A DNA stretch of 64,000 nt, from positions 1 to 64,000 of the forward strand of contig CAMWNM010000003.1 of assembly GCA_947175635.1 (NCBI GenBank), in the 5' to 3' direction. The position numbers were made by a program, and so were the translations under genes. Under the pieces are notes generated by a model that searched no databases, was not told the origin of the DNA, and saw only the letters and a program-made list of their open reading frames with translations. This stretch comes from an uncultured Bacteroidales bacterium. GTDB lineage: Bacteria; Bacteroidota; Bacteroidia; Bacteroidales; P3. Positions 54,601-63,209 of the stretch are shown piece after piece (the stretch's first letter is position 1; the number at the start of each line of letters is the position of its first letter).

Positions 54601-55019
54601 TTGAGCAAAACGGCCGCTTCTCGGCCATGGTGGAAAATCAGGAGATAACCCTCACCCTCGACGATGTGGATATCTTTACCGAAGATATTCCGGGCTGGGC
54701 CGTCACCAACGAAGGCCTTCTTACCGTAGCCCTCGACATCGCCCTTGACGAACAGCTGATAGAAGAAGGCTTGGCCAGAGAACTGGTGAACCGCATCCAA
54801 AACCTGCGGAAGGAAAAAGGACTTGACGTTACCGACAAGATCGCCGTAAGTGTGCAACGGCATCCGGCAGTGGCTCCGGCCATCGAACACAATCTCCCGT
54901 ATATCTGTTCCGAAACCCTTGCCAAGGAACTCACCCTGTGCGATTCCCCCCTCTCCGAGGCCTCTCCTGTAGAACTTACCGATGATATCACGCTGGGCGT
55001 ACATATTGAAAAAATTTAG
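51666..55019 (+). CDS. ileS: Isoleucyl-tRNA synthetase, long type with inverted HIGH motif
   Basis: This 1117-residue class I synthetase charges tRNA-Ile. The Rossmann fold starts at EGPPSANGVPGIHH, where the usual HxGH signature is replaced by GIHH (residues 56-59). The editing CP1 domain (about 190-420) has TTPWTLPSNTALCVGP and the GTGIVHIAPSFGADD region. KMSKR is near 664, and an anticodon-binding domain and a long C-terminal extension follow. Size and motif fit the IleRS2-like enzymes of Bacteroidota. It heads a run with the DksA-like gene, lspA, an ABC-F gene and a prenyl synthase. Confidence 0.97.
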   Translation: MTKYTEYTQLNLSQIGESVRKYWEENHCFEQSLKNREGHPDFVFYEGPPSANGVPGIHHVMARTIKDIFCRYKTLKGFNVQRKAGWDTHGLPVELGVEKTLGITKEDIGKKISVEEYNAACRKEVMKYKDLWDELTRRMGYWVDLEHPYITFTNKYIESVWFLLKELYRKDLLYKGYSIQPFSPAAGTGLSTHELNQPGCYRNVKDNTLTAQFKVIRNKESEPFFAKARNPLYIMAWTTTPWTLPSNTALCVGPGIDYVEVNTFNPYTGLPITVILGKDRLNAYFPEKNAALDMNGYKEGDKDIPFEVVAEFKGKDMVGMRYEQLMPYIQPTDGDAFRVIGGDFVTTEDGTGIVHIAPSFGADDFKVGKQNGIGSLCLVDRQGKFVEGMGEFSGRFVKPQYEPGYDPKTTVPVDVDIIVKLKKENLAFRAEKHEHSYPHCWRTDKPIIYYPLDSWFIRTTACKDKMIALNKTINWKPEATGSGRFGNWLENLQDWNLSRSRYWGTPLPIWVSEDRSEQCCIGSVSELKAEIEKAVAAGFMEKNPFEAYKEGDMSEANYESFDLHRPYVDEIVLVSPSGKKMFREPDLIDVWFDSGSMPYAQLHYPFENKEKFSHNYPADFIAEGVDQTRGWFFTLHAIAGMVFDSVAYKNVVSNGLVLDKNGNKMSKRLGNAVDPFQTIEKYGPDATRWYMITNSQPWDNLKFDTEGIAEVQRKFFGTLYNTYSFFALYANIDGFTYREADVEYAKRPEIDRWILSELNTLTESVDQAFAEYEPTRAGRLIQAFVDERLSNWYVRLSRRRFWKGGQGEDKISAYQTLYSCLLTLSKLIAPIAPFFAERLYNDLNAVTGKEAFTSVHLCNFPCLHPEWADKELEERMQLAQKICSLVLSLRKKQNLKVRQPLRKLMLPVLDNRFRQRVECVQGLILSEVNVKEIDFITDSRFLSKKIKPDFKALGPKYGKLMKSIAAFVTGMDADQIAALEQNGRFSAMVENQEITLTLDDVDIFTEDIPGWAVTNEGLLTVALDIALDEQLIEEGLARELVNRIQNLRKEKGLDVTDKIAVSVQRHPAVAPAIEHNLPYICSETLAKELTLCDSPLSEASPVELTDDITLGVHIEKI

Positions 55020-55024
55020 CCGAA

Positions 55025-55444
55025 ATGAAACAGAACGAAGAAAAGAACCGTTATTCCGACAAGGAGCTGGAGGAATTCAAGCAGATTATCCTCGACAAAC
55101 TCGCAAAGGCCAAGGCCGATCTGGACTCATTGCGCGAGGCCTACACCAACAACGGTGAAAACGATATCAACGACACCTCGCCTACTTTCAAAGTGCTGGA
55201 AGAGGGTTATCAGGTGCTTTCCAAAGAAGAAAACGCCCGTTTGGCCAGCCGTCAGCAAAAGTTCATCGCTTCTTTGGAAGCGGCCTTGGTGCGTATTGAA
55301 AACAAAACCTACGGCATTTGCCGCGAAACAGGCAAACTCATCGACAAGGAACGCCTGCGGGTAGTGCCCCACGCCACCTTGAGCATTGATGCCAAAAAAG
55401 AGCAGAAAAAGAACTACAACCCTGCGGTAAGCGAAGAAAACTGA
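55025..55444 (+). CDS. DksA/TraR-like protein with degenerate zinc finger
   Basis: A 139-residue protein with a long helical hairpin (residues 10-90) and a C-terminal DksA-type finger region (about 95-125, YGICRETGKLI, RLRVVPHATLSIDAK). Of the four zinc cysteines only one (about residue 99) remains; the others are Thr, Ser and Ala. Related cysteine-poor DksA proteins can act without zinc. It may modulate RNA polymerase together with (p)ppGpp, which the Rel protein in this window makes; that is inference. It starts 5 bases after ileS. Confidence 0.9.
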   Translation: MKQNEEKNRYSDKELEEFKQIILDKLAKAKADLDSLREAYTNNGENDINDTSPTFKVLEEGYQVLSKEENARLASRQQKFIASLEAALVRIENKTYGICRETGKLIDKERLRVVPHATLSIDAKKEQKKNYNPAVSEEN

Positions 55445-55462
55445 GTTTTCGCACCAGCCTTT

Positions 55463-56146
55463 ATGAAGAGAATTTTTTCCTGGTGCCATGCGCACCTGCC
55501 GCTGTTGTTGGTGATGCTTGTTTTAATCGCCGATCAGAGCATCAAGTTCTGGATAAAACTCAACTTCCGTATCGGGGAGGAGATCCGGATATTCGATTGG
55601 TTCCGGATTCATTTTCTCGAAAATGAAGGGATGGCTTTCGGCTTCAGTTTCGGCGGCGGCATAGGCAAACTCCTGCTGAGCCTGATTCGTTTGGTAGCCA
55701 TCGGTTTCCTGATATGGATCATCGCCAGGCTGAACCGCAGACGCAAGCAAGATCGACAGGCACTTCGCCCCTCGGCGATAAAGACGTCCCTTGTGGTGTC
55801 GCTTTCGTTGATTTTAGCCGGCGCCATCGGCAATGTGCTGGATTGCGCCTTTTACGGCATGATTTTTTCGGAAAGTTACTTTCAGGTGGCGCAACTGTTT
55901 CCCCCTGAAGGCGGCTATGCCTCTTTCTTGCACGGACGGGTGGTGGACATGTTATACTTCCCTCTTATCCAAGGGCATTTCCCCACTTGGTTTCCGATAG
56001 CTGGCGGCAAAGAGTTCCTGTTTTTCCGCCCGGTGTTCAACCTTGCCGATACCGCCATCACCGTCGGATTCCTTCTGTTCTTCATTACCCAACGTGATTT
56101 CTGGAGCAACACCCCAAAAACGGAGGCCGGTACTTCGGCACAATAA
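55463..56146 (+). CDS. lspA: Lipoprotein signal peptidase LspA
   Basis: The 227-residue inner-membrane aspartyl protease cleaves prolipoprotein signal peptides. Four helices are visible. The catalytic Asp pair lies in GNVLDCAFYG (near residue 118) and FNLADTAI (near 194). ENEGMAFGF near 52 is the family N-terminal motif. It is longer than the typical 160-170 residues, mainly by a loop after helix 3 (about 125-180), as often seen in Bacteroidota. A perfect hairpin (56150-56167) follows. Confidence 0.94.
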   Translation: MKRIFSWCHAHLPLLLVMLVLIADQSIKFWIKLNFRIGEEIRIFDWFRIHFLENEGMAFGFSFGGGIGKLLLSLIRLVAIGFLIWIIARLNRRRKQDRQALRPSAIKTSLVVSLSLILAGAIGNVLDCAFYGMIFSESYFQVAQLFPPEGGYASFLHGRVVDMLYFPLIQGHFPTWFPIAGGKEFLFFRPVFNLADTAITVGFLLFFITQRDFWSNTPKTEAGTSAQ

Positions 56147-56149
56147 ACC

Positions 56150-56167
56150 GGCCGCCTCGAGGCGGCC
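56150..56167 (+). other. Perfect GC hairpin between lspA and the ABC-F gene
   Basis: GGCCGCC-TCGA-GGCGGCC, a 7-bp stem with a 4-base loop and no T-run, ends 9 bases before the ABC-F start codon. It could slow transcription, mark an RNA processing site or limit access of ribosomes to the ABC-F start. Confidence 0.5.
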
Positions 56168-56176
56168 CTACCGCTT

Positions 56177-58138
56177 ATGATTTCCATCAACCAACTTTCG
56201 GTTTCCTTTACCGGAAAAACGCTTTTCGACAACGTCTCCTTTATCATCAAGGATAAAGACCGCATCGGCCTTACCGGGAAAAACGGGGCCGGAAAATCAA
56301 CGCTGCTCAAGATTCTGTCGGGCCTGCAGGCTTCCGACAGCGGTTCTATCGTGCTTACCGGCGGCCACGAAGTGGGCTATCTGCCCCAGGAAATGATTCC
56401 CGACTCCACGCGCACCATAATGGAAGAAACCCTTACGGCTTTCCACAAGAGCAATGCGCTTGAAAAGGAGATAGAATCCCTTACCCTCCAGCTATCGGAA
56501 CGCACCGATTACGAATCGGAAGACTACCATAAACTCATCGAACGCCTTGCCGAAGCCAACGAGAGATTTCACCTTATCGGCGGCAGCGACCGCTTGGGGT
56601 TGGCCGAAAAAGTGCTGTCGGGGCTTGGTTTCAAACGCAGCGACTTCAGCCGCAGCATCACCGAGTTCAGTTCTGGCTGGCAGATGCGGGTGGAGCTGGC
56701 CAAGATACTGCTGAAGAATCCGGAAGTGATGTTGCTCGATGAACCGACCAACCACCTCGACATCGAATCGATCGGCTGGCTGGAAGAGTTTCTGCAAGGG
56801 TATCAGGGCGCGGTGGTATTGGTGAGCCATGACCGCAAATTCCTCGACCATGTTACCAACCGCACCATCGAAATCGTGTTGGGCAAGATAGAAGACTACA
56901 ATGTACCCTATTCCGAATATGTGCTGCAAAGGGAAGAACGCCGCCAGATCCAGCAGTCGGCTTTCGACAACCAGCAAAAGGAAATAGAGAATATAGAACG
57001 CTTCATAGAACGCTTCCGATACAAGGCCACCAAAGCCCGTCAGGCGCAGTCGCGGCTCAAGATGCTGGAAAAGATGGAGCGGGTGGAAGTGGATGAAACC
57101 GACAAATCAGCCATCTCCTTCCATTTTCCTCCTGCACCGCATTGCGGAAAGATTGTGGTGCGGGCGCAGGATGTGGGCAAGCGTTATGGAGAGAAACAGA
57201 TTTTCTCTCATTTCGATTTCGTACTGGAAAAAGGCGAGAAAGTGGCGTTGGTAGGCAGGAACGGCGAGGGTAAATCCACTTTTTCCAAGATCACCGTGGG
57301 CGAGATTGCCGACCACGAGGGTTCGTTGGAACTGGGCGCGGGCGTAAAGATCGGTTATTTCGCCCAAAACCAGGCGGCTTTACTCAACGGTGAAAAAACG
57401 GTATTTGAAACCATCGACGATATCGCCGTGGGCGAGGTACGCACCCGTATCCGCAATATCCTGGGCTGTTTTCTCTTTTCGGGGGAAGATATAGAAAAAA
57501 AGGTAAAAGTGCTTTCAGGCGGAGAAAAAGGACGTCTGGCCTTGGCCAAACTCTTGTTGGAACCGGTGAATCTGCTGATTCTGGACGAACCGACCAACCA
57601 CCTCGACATGCGCTCGAAAGATATCCTCAAGATGGCCTTGCTGCAATACGACGGCAGTTTGATCGTAGTGAGCCACGACCGCGACTTTCTGGAGGGACTC
57701 ACCACGAAGACCTACGAATTCAGGGACGGAAAGGTGAAACCGCATATCGGCGATGTCTCTTCTTTCCTTGCCGACCGCAAGATGGAACGGCTGCAGGAAC
57801 TGGAACGTGCCGCAGGCGGGGCAAAAGCGCAAACCGGAAACGCCTCGGCGAACACAAGGGAAACGCCTGCGCCCAAGCCGAACGCAGCGCAGGAAAGGGA
57901 ACTGAAAAAACAGTTGGACCGGGAAACGCGCAAACTCAGGAATGCGATAACAAAACTCGAAACCGAGATTGCCGAGCTGGAAACCGAACTGGACGAAATG
58001 GACAGGATTTTTATTGCCGACGCCACACAATGCACAGTGGAAAACTGCAACAAATACGAAGAAAAGAAACGGATGGCAGCCGCCAAAACCGATGAATGGG
58101 CGGCGCTACAGGAAAAACTGGAAGGACTGGAATCATGA
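56177..58138 (+). CDS. ABC-F family ATPase
   Basis: A 653-residue soluble protein with two ABC domains and no membrane part. Walker A motifs are GKNGAGKST (near 40) and GRNGEGKST (near 362). The signatures are FSSGWQMRVELAKIL and LSGGEKGRLALAKLL, and both Walker B segments end in LDEPTNHLD. The interdomain linker (about 245-305) is basic and helical, as in ribosome-binding members, and the C-terminal 100 residues form a coiled coil. It most resembles Uup/YheS-type proteins. These act on ribosomes; antibiotic resistance cannot be inferred from sequence alone. Confidence 0.92.
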   Translation: MISINQLSVSFTGKTLFDNVSFIIKDKDRIGLTGKNGAGKSTLLKILSGLQASDSGSIVLTGGHEVGYLPQEMIPDSTRTIMEETLTAFHKSNALEKEIESLTLQLSERTDYESEDYHKLIERLAEANERFHLIGGSDRLGLAEKVLSGLGFKRSDFSRSITEFSSGWQMRVELAKILLKNPEVMLLDEPTNHLDIESIGWLEEFLQGYQGAVVLVSHDRKFLDHVTNRTIEIVLGKIEDYNVPYSEYVLQREERRQIQQSAFDNQQKEIENIERFIERFRYKATKARQAQSRLKMLEKMERVEVDETDKSAISFHFPPAPHCGKIVVRAQDVGKRYGEKQIFSHFDFVLEKGEKVALVGRNGEGKSTFSKITVGEIADHEGSLELGAGVKIGYFAQNQAALLNGEKTVFETIDDIAVGEVRTRIRNILGCFLFSGEDIEKKVKVLSGGEKGRLALAKLLLEPVNLLILDEPTNHLDMRSKDILKMALLQYDGSLIVVSHDRDFLEGLTTKTYEFRDGKVKPHIGDVSSFLADRKMERLQELERAAGGAKAQTGNASANTRETPAPKPNAAQERELKKQLDRETRKLRNAITKLETEIAELETELDEMDRIFIADATQCTVENCNKYEEKKRMAAAKTDEWAALQEKLEGLES

Positions 58139-59124
58139 AAAACCACGCGCAGCTCAGACAAGAAGTAGAGAAAGCCCTGCAGGGACTGGAAGTTTGGCAA
58201 GGCGAACCGCAAGGCCTCTATCAGCCAGCCGTCTATGCCTTGGGACAAGGCGGCAAGCGCATACGGCCGGTATTGGCCCTGATGGCCTGCCAATTGTTCG
58301 GCAAAGACTGCGCCCTGGCCTTGATGCCAGCCATAGGGCTGGAGGTCTTTCACAATTTCACCTTGCTGCACGATGATGTGATGGACAAGGCCGCTATTCG
58401 CCATGGTCTGCCAACCGTACATATGAAATGGAATGCCAACACGGCCATCCTGTCCGGCGATGCGATGTTTGCCGCCGCGGTATCGCTGACCGCCAAGACC
58501 CCTCCCGCCTCTTTACCCGCTGTATTGGATGCCTTCCACCGTCTGGCTTTGGGGGTATGCGAGGGCCAGCAGTACGACATGAATTTTGAATCGCAGGTCC
58601 AGGTGAGCATGGCCGAATACATGGAGATGATTCGGCTCAAGACAGCCGTATTGATTGCCGGGGCATTGGAAATAGGGGCATTGGTTGCCAGAGCCCCGGA
58701 AACAGATGTAAAGCACCTGTACGCCTACGGCAACAAAATAGGCTTGGCGTTCCAACTCCAAGACGATTGGTTGGATCTGTACGCAGACGAGGCCAAGTTC
58801 GGCAAAAAACTGGGCGGCGATATACGGGAAAACAAAAAAACATATCTGTATATCCGTGCGATAGAAAAACTGGAAACAGAAGACCGCAAACAATTGGAAC
58901 ATTGGTTTTCGGTTGCCACCACCCCAGACAATCAGGAAGAGAAGACCGTTGCCGTGAAAACCCTCTTCGAAAAGGCCGATGCCCCTCGAGATTGCAAGGA
59001 AGCCGTAAGCAAGCTGTTTGCCGAAGCCGGAAAACACCTGAGCGCACTGTCGCCCCTGACCGACCCCGCGGCACTGAAAGAACTGCAAGCCTTTAGCGCC
59101 GGATTACTGGGGCGGGAGTTTTAA
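58135..59124 (+). CDS. Trans-polyprenyl diphosphate synthase
   Basis: A 329-residue isoprenyl synthase with both aspartate-rich motifs, DDVMD (near residue 78) and DDWLD (near 208), and GGKRIRP (near 40) for IPP binding. It builds a farnesyl, geranylgeranyl or longer chain; the residues before the first Asp motif include Phe and Leu, but I cannot set the chain length. Its start overlaps the ABC-F stop (ATGA). IPP and DMAPP would come from the MEP pathway, of which ispH is at 7.6 kb. Confidence 0.93.
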   Translation: MKNHAQLRQEVEKALQGLEVWQGEPQGLYQPAVYALGQGGKRIRPVLALMACQLFGKDCALALMPAIGLEVFHNFTLLHDDVMDKAAIRHGLPTVHMKWNANTAILSGDAMFAAAVSLTAKTPPASLPAVLDAFHRLALGVCEGQQYDMNFESQVQVSMAEYMEMIRLKTAVLIAGALEIGALVARAPETDVKHLYAYGNKIGLAFQLQDDWLDLYADEAKFGKKLGGDIRENKKTYLYIRAIEKLETEDRKQLEHWFSVATTPDNQEEKTVAVKTLFEKADAPRDCKEAVSKLFAEAGKHLSALSPLTDPAALKELQAFSAGLLGREF

Positions 59125-59220
59125 GCGCGGGCAAGCGATTTGAAACATGCGCTCCTGCCAGACGAGAACCACCGATACCCTGACTCCACGTCCGCACTTG
59201 TTGACCGGCAATGCTGCCGG

Positions 59221-60078
59221 CTATAGGAGCCCCAGCAGATACTGCCCGTACCCGCTCTTCATCAGCGGCTCGGCTACCGCACGCAGTTGTGCGGCGTCAA
59301 TGAATCCCATCCTGTAGGCAACTTCTTCGATACAGCCGATTTTAAGTCCCTGCCGTTGCTCGATGGTTCCTACAAACTGTCCCGCCTGCAGAAGAGAGTC
59401 GAAAGTACCGGTATCCAACCAAGCGGTGCCGCGGCCCAAAAGCCCCACCTTAAGTTTACCCCGTTCCAGATAATAACGGTTCACATCCGTGATTTCATAT
59501 TCTCCGCGGGCGCTTGGCTTGAGGTTTCTGGCCACCTCCACCACCGAATTGTCATAATAATAAAGCCCCGGAACGGCATAGTTCGATTTCGGATGGGCCG
59601 GCTTTTCCTCAATCGAGACGGCACGCATATCCTTGTCGAACTCCACCACGCCGTAACGTTCCGGATCGGCCACATGATAGGCGAAAACCACCCCGCCGTC
59701 CGGGTCGGTATTGGATTGCAGCAAAGCCTGCATGCTGTTGCCGTAAAAGATATTGTCTCCCAATACTAAGGCCACCTTATCCTTTCCGATGAATTCCGCG
59801 CCTAAGACAAAAGCCTGCGCCAGACCGTTGGGAACCTCCTGCACCTTATATGAAAAACGGCATCCCAAGCGACTGCCATCCCCCAGGAGACGCTCAAAAT
59901 TAGGCAGATCCTGCGGCGTGGAAATAATCAATATCTCGCGGATCCCCGACAGCATCAGCGTGGAAAGCGGATAATAAATCATCGGCTTGTCGTAAACCGG
60001 CATCATCTGTTTGCTCATGGCCAAGGTAAGAGGATGAAGGCGCGTTCCCGCACCACCAGCCAAAATAATTCCTTTCAT
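59221..60078 (-). CDS. rfbA: Glucose-1-phosphate thymidylyltransferase
   Basis: The 285-residue RmlA enzyme makes dTDP-glucose, the first step of dTDP-rhamnose synthesis. The nucleotide-binding [38 protein letters not shown] and [11 protein letters not shown] motifs are all present. It is the last gene of a minus-strand run. RfbC, which acts two steps later, is at 14.6 kb. Confidence 0.96.
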   Translation of the reverse strand: MKGIILAGGAGTRLHPLTLAMSKQMMPVYDKPMIYYPLSTLMLSGIREILIISTPQDLPNFERLLGDGSRLGCRFSYKVQEVPNGLAQAFVLGAEFIGKDKVALVLGDNIFYGNSMQALLQSNTDPDGGVVFAYHVADPERYGVVEFDKDMRAVSIEEKPAHPKSNYAVPGLYYYDNSVVEVARNLKPSARGEYEITDVNRYYLERGKLKVGLLGRGTAWLDTGTFDSLLQAGQFVGTIEQRQGLKIGCIEEVAYRMGFIDAAQLRAVAEPLMKSGYGQYLLGLL

Positions 60079-60123
60079 CTGTCCTTTTCCTTTCTTTTCT
60101 GCTTGATGAAGCTTAATACTTTC

Positions 60124-60807
60124 TTATTGACGGTCGGCCTTGAACTGAAAACCCAGACGCTTTCCGGTCGTCATTTTCTTATAGGCCCATTCCTCCTGCA
60201 CATCTCCCACCGTAACATCCTTGATTTCATCGTAGGGAGGGGTCAGCAAATCGAAATTGGCCGAATAGCGCATCGCATCCCGAAGCAATTTTCCAGCCGC
60301 CTGCCTGTCGAACACCGAACTTCCGAAACCGGTGTAAAACAGCCCCAGTTCCTGTTTCCCCTCTATAAAGTAGTGATTTTCCTTATTGATGAACACCCGG
60401 CCTATCAGATAGCCCAGGTCATTTTCGCGGCCGTATTCGATGGAATCGGCCAGAAAATTGTAGATATGGATCACCCCGCAATAGGAGCGTTCCTTGTCTT
60501 CCTTGACATAGGGGGTCTGCATCACGGCATGATTGCGCGAAAATTCAAACACATTGCTGTGCAGGCTGAACATCAGCACATCGCTCGAAAAACTCAACGA
60601 AAATTCCATCTCCCCCTTGTCCGAATAACGCAGATTGATCGGAGAGGCGGCATACTGCTCGTTTTTCAGCTGCGTAAAATTTTCCAAAAACCCCCTGCTC
60701 TCTTCTTTGAGCATCGTAAAAGAGGCCAGCGCATTGGCCGCCACCTGCCGTTTCAAGGCATCTTTCTTAAAGATGAACCGGCATAGTTCAAGGTCTTTCT
60801 CTTCCAT
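60124..60807 (-). CDS. Conserved protein of unknown function
   Basis: A 227-residue soluble protein with no signal peptide, membrane helix or recognisable catalytic motif. It has a helical N-terminal part (residues 1-50) and a beta-rich middle (MEFSLSFSSDVLMFSLHSNVFEF, in two parts; ERSYCGVIHIYNFLAD; LGYLIGRVFINKENHYFIEG). It gives the impression of a conserved Bacteroidota housekeeping protein. It lies 6 bases after the flavoprotein gene stop and 45 bases before rfbA. Confidence 0.8.
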   Translation of the reverse strand: MEEKDLELCRFIFKKDALKRQVAANALASFTMLKEESRGFLENFTQLKNEQYAASPINLRYSDKGEMEFSLSFSSDVLMFSLHSNVFEFSRNHAVMQTPYVKEDKERSYCGVIHIYNFLADSIEYGRENDLGYLIGRVFINKENHYFIEGKQELGLFYTGFGSSVFDRQAAGKLLRDAMRYSANFDLLTPPYDEIKDVTVGDVQEEWAYKKMTTGKRLGFQFKADRQ

Positions 60808-60813
60808 GTCGTT

Positions 60814-62433
60814 TTATGCTTTTAACGGATTTTTTCCCGCTTGAGGCAATCCGAAAGTACTCTTCTTATTCCATTTGGCCAAAATCTTTTCGGCACAGTT
60901 GATGCCGTCGATGGCCGAAGATGTGATACCGCCCGCGTAACCGGCCCCTTCTCCGCAAGGATACAGCCCCGGCATACGCACATGTTCCCATGTCTGAGGA
61001 TCGCGCGGAATCCTGACAGGCGTGGAGGTACGGGATTCCAATCCCAACAAGATGGCCTCCCGGGTCAAAAAAGCCGGTTTTTTCGCTATCGTCTGACGGA
61101 ATCCCTCTCTCAGCGCCTGTGTGATGAAACCGGGCAGGTAATCATCCATAGCGGCCGGGAATATTCCGGGCGGATACGAACTCTTAGGCAGATTTACGCT
61201 GGGATTGCCGTTCATGAAGTCGGTAAGCCGTTGGGCCGGCGCCATAAAGCCTTTGTCCGGGGTAAGGAAACGCTTCTCCAACGCCTGCTGAAAATCCAAC
61301 AAAGCCAGAGGCGTGTCGGGCAACCGGTAACCGGCCTGCCGTAGAATATCCCGGCTCACGCCCGTTACCCAACCGGCATTGGCCCGGGGAGAATTACGCT
61401 CCGAATCCGACATTCCGTTCACCACCAAACCCTGTACGGAGGTGGAAGCCGGCACCACCACTCCGCCGGGACACATGCAAAAAGAAAATACCCCTCCTGT
61501 CCGACACTGAAAGGCAAACGCATATTCGGCCGGCGGCAGACTCATCCGCTTTTCGGCCCCTTTGTACTGCATAAAGTCGATCACTTCCTGCGGATGTTCC
61601 ACCCTGACCCCCATCGCAAACGGCTTCTCTTCTATCAGAAAACCGTTCCGGTTCATGGAGCGGTACAGATCTGAGGCTGAATTACCTGTAGCCAAGACCA
61701 AGGCGTCGCCGCCGTATTCACGGCCCTGCGTGTCTTGCACCGCGCAAAACCGCCCCTGTCGGTCGGCCTGGATGCCGGTTATGCAAACCCCGAAATGAAT
61801 CTCGGCGCCAGCATCCAACAAACTTTCCCGCATCCGCTCTATCATGGCCGGCATCCTGTCGCTCCCCAGATGGGGATGAGCCTGATAGAGAATCTCTTCC
61901 TTGGCGCCATAACGCACAAAGGTACGCAACACCCTCCCCACATCGCCCCGCTTGTTGGAACGCGTGTACAGTTTTCCATCCGAAAAGCAACCGGCTCCGC
62001 CCTCGCCGAAACTGTAATTCGAATCGGGATCCAGCACCCCTTCCCTGCCGATACGGGCCACGTCCCGCTTGCGTTCCCTCACCGGTTTTCCCCGCTCCAG
62101 GAGCACAGGCTTCACGCCGGCGGAAGCCAAGGTAAGCGCAGCGAAAATACCGGCCGGTCCCATACCGGCTATCACCACACGCGGCGAACCAGAAACGATG
62201 GCGGGCATCGAAAAATCGAAATCTTCCGGCTCGAAAACATCGGGACGGGTATATACTTCCACGGTGGCCGCATAGTGCGGCAAACGCCCTCTGGCATCCA
62301 GCGAAAGTCGGCGCAGCTCCACATAGGAGATTTCTTTCAACGGCACGCCCATGGTCTTTGCCGCACAACGATACAACATATCCTTGTTCTTCAAGGCCTC
62401 TACGGGAAAAGAAATCTGCAAGGAGGTTATCAT
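60814..62433 (-). CDS. FAD-dependent dehydrogenase of the COG2509 type
   Basis: A 539-residue flavoprotein. An N-terminal domain of about 85 residues precedes the dinucleotide-binding VVIAGMGPAGIFAALTLASAG. The FGEGGAGCFSDGKLYTR stretch, LVLATGNSASDLY, and the C-terminal GLYPCGEGAGYAGGITSSAIDG are features of the uncharacterised COG2509 dehydrogenases. Its substrate is unknown. It lies 9 bases after porT and 6 before the 227-residue gene. Confidence 0.9.
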   Translation of the reverse strand: MITSLQISFPVEALKNKDMLYRCAAKTMGVPLKEISYVELRRLSLDARGRLPHYAATVEVYTRPDVFEPEDFDFSMPAIVSGSPRVVIAGMGPAGIFAALTLASAGVKPVLLERGKPVRERKRDVARIGREGVLDPDSNYSFGEGGAGCFSDGKLYTRSNKRGDVGRVLRTFVRYGAKEEILYQAHPHLGSDRMPAMIERMRESLLDAGAEIHFGVCITGIQADRQGRFCAVQDTQGREYGGDALVLATGNSASDLYRSMNRNGFLIEEKPFAMGVRVEHPQEVIDFMQYKGAEKRMSLPPAEYAFAFQCRTGGVFSFCMCPGGVVVPASTSVQGLVVNGMSDSERNSPRANAGWVTGVSRDILRQAGYRLPDTPLALLDFQQALEKRFLTPDKGFMAPAQRLTDFMNGNPSVNLPKSSYPPGIFPAAMDDYLPGFITQALREGFRQTIAKKPAFLTREAILLGLESRTSTPVRIPRDPQTWEHVRMPGLYPCGEGAGYAGGITSSAIDGINCAEKILAKWNKKSTFGLPQAGKNPLKA

Positions 62434-62442
62434 GTCTGGCCG

Positions 62443-63180
62443 CTATTCGAAAGTGATGTTCAACTGCAACATCCGGCTGTTGAGACGGTTTATCCGATCT
62501 GTAAAGATATTGTTGTCGGGTACCAGCAAATCCATCAACCCGAAATACATTTTCAATTCTATGGCCAGTTTGTTGTTGTATGGCAAAAAGAAATCCCAGC
62601 CCACGCCTACCGTTACACCGAAATCATGACGGCCAAGCTTGAACTTCGTTTCCTCGTCCGGATTATCCGAATGCCCCTTTTTGGCCTTGCGGGTAGCCAT
62701 GTCAAGCGTGTATTGCACCCCTGCCGTAACATAAGGACGGTGGTTGACCATCCGGGCTGCCTTCCACTTTACCTCAAGGGGTAAAAACACCATGATGCTC
62801 TCAACCTGCTTGTTCACCTTCTCTACAGGCACATCGGGACGGGCAATGGCGTATTCTATTTCGCGTTGCCCCAGACTGAAGGTGGGAATGAAGCGCAGGT
62901 TGAAATATCTTCCCATGCGCAAATCGGTTACCACGCCTACCGAAAAACCAGGGTGGAAACCGTTGCGGATACTTAGGAGCGTATCACCCTCAAAACCGAG
63001 ATTCCGGTCGGACTTGATGGAAAAATTCATAAAGTTGATGCCCAGGGAAAAGCCGAAATGAAAAAGCCGGCTGTCGTAGAGGGGGGTATTGGGTACTTTC
63101 GGTCCGCTGAAGCCGATAGCCCTCGCCGGCTGCAACAACAACAGCAACAAACATACCGAAATGAAAAATCCTTTTCTCAT
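62443..63180 (-). CDS. porT: PorT, outer-membrane beta-barrel protein of the type IX secretion system
   Basis: A 245-residue protein with a signal peptide (1-21, ending QPARA) and a run of amphipathic beta strands with a closing aromatic (LQLNITFE). The stretch YDSRLFHFGFSLGINFMNF is typical of PorT, an outer-membrane protein needed for type IX secretion. The start is Met 63180; a Met at 63210 would add residues that do not fit a signal peptide. Its presence fits the three sorting-domain proteins at 37.8-48.9 kb. Confidence 0.88.
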   Translation of the reverse strand: MRKGFFISVCLLLLLLQPARAIGFSGPKVPNTPLYDSRLFHFGFSLGINFMNFSIKSDRNLGFEGDTLLSIRNGFHPGFSVGVVTDLRMGRYFNLRFIPTFSLGQREIEYAIARPDVPVEKVNKQVESIMVFLPLEVKWKAARMVNHRPYVTAGVQYTLDMATRKAKKGHSDNPDEETKFKLGRHDFGVTVGVGWDFFLPYNNKLAIELKMYFGLMDLLVPDNNIFTDRINRLNSRMLQLNITFE

Positions 63181-63209
63181 AAACTCAAGAACGGCGCCAA
63201 TCCGCAACA

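Noticed and set aside
53238-55004. A 588-codon minus-strand open frame opposite ileS
   Set aside because: It is entirely within the conserved synthetase gene, and its product shows no domain.
59205-59220. CCGGCA-ATGC-TGCCGG hairpin between the prenyl synthase and rfbA as a terminator
   Set aside because: It has only 6 bp and no T-run on either strand; it may be a pause site but the evidence is too weak to list.
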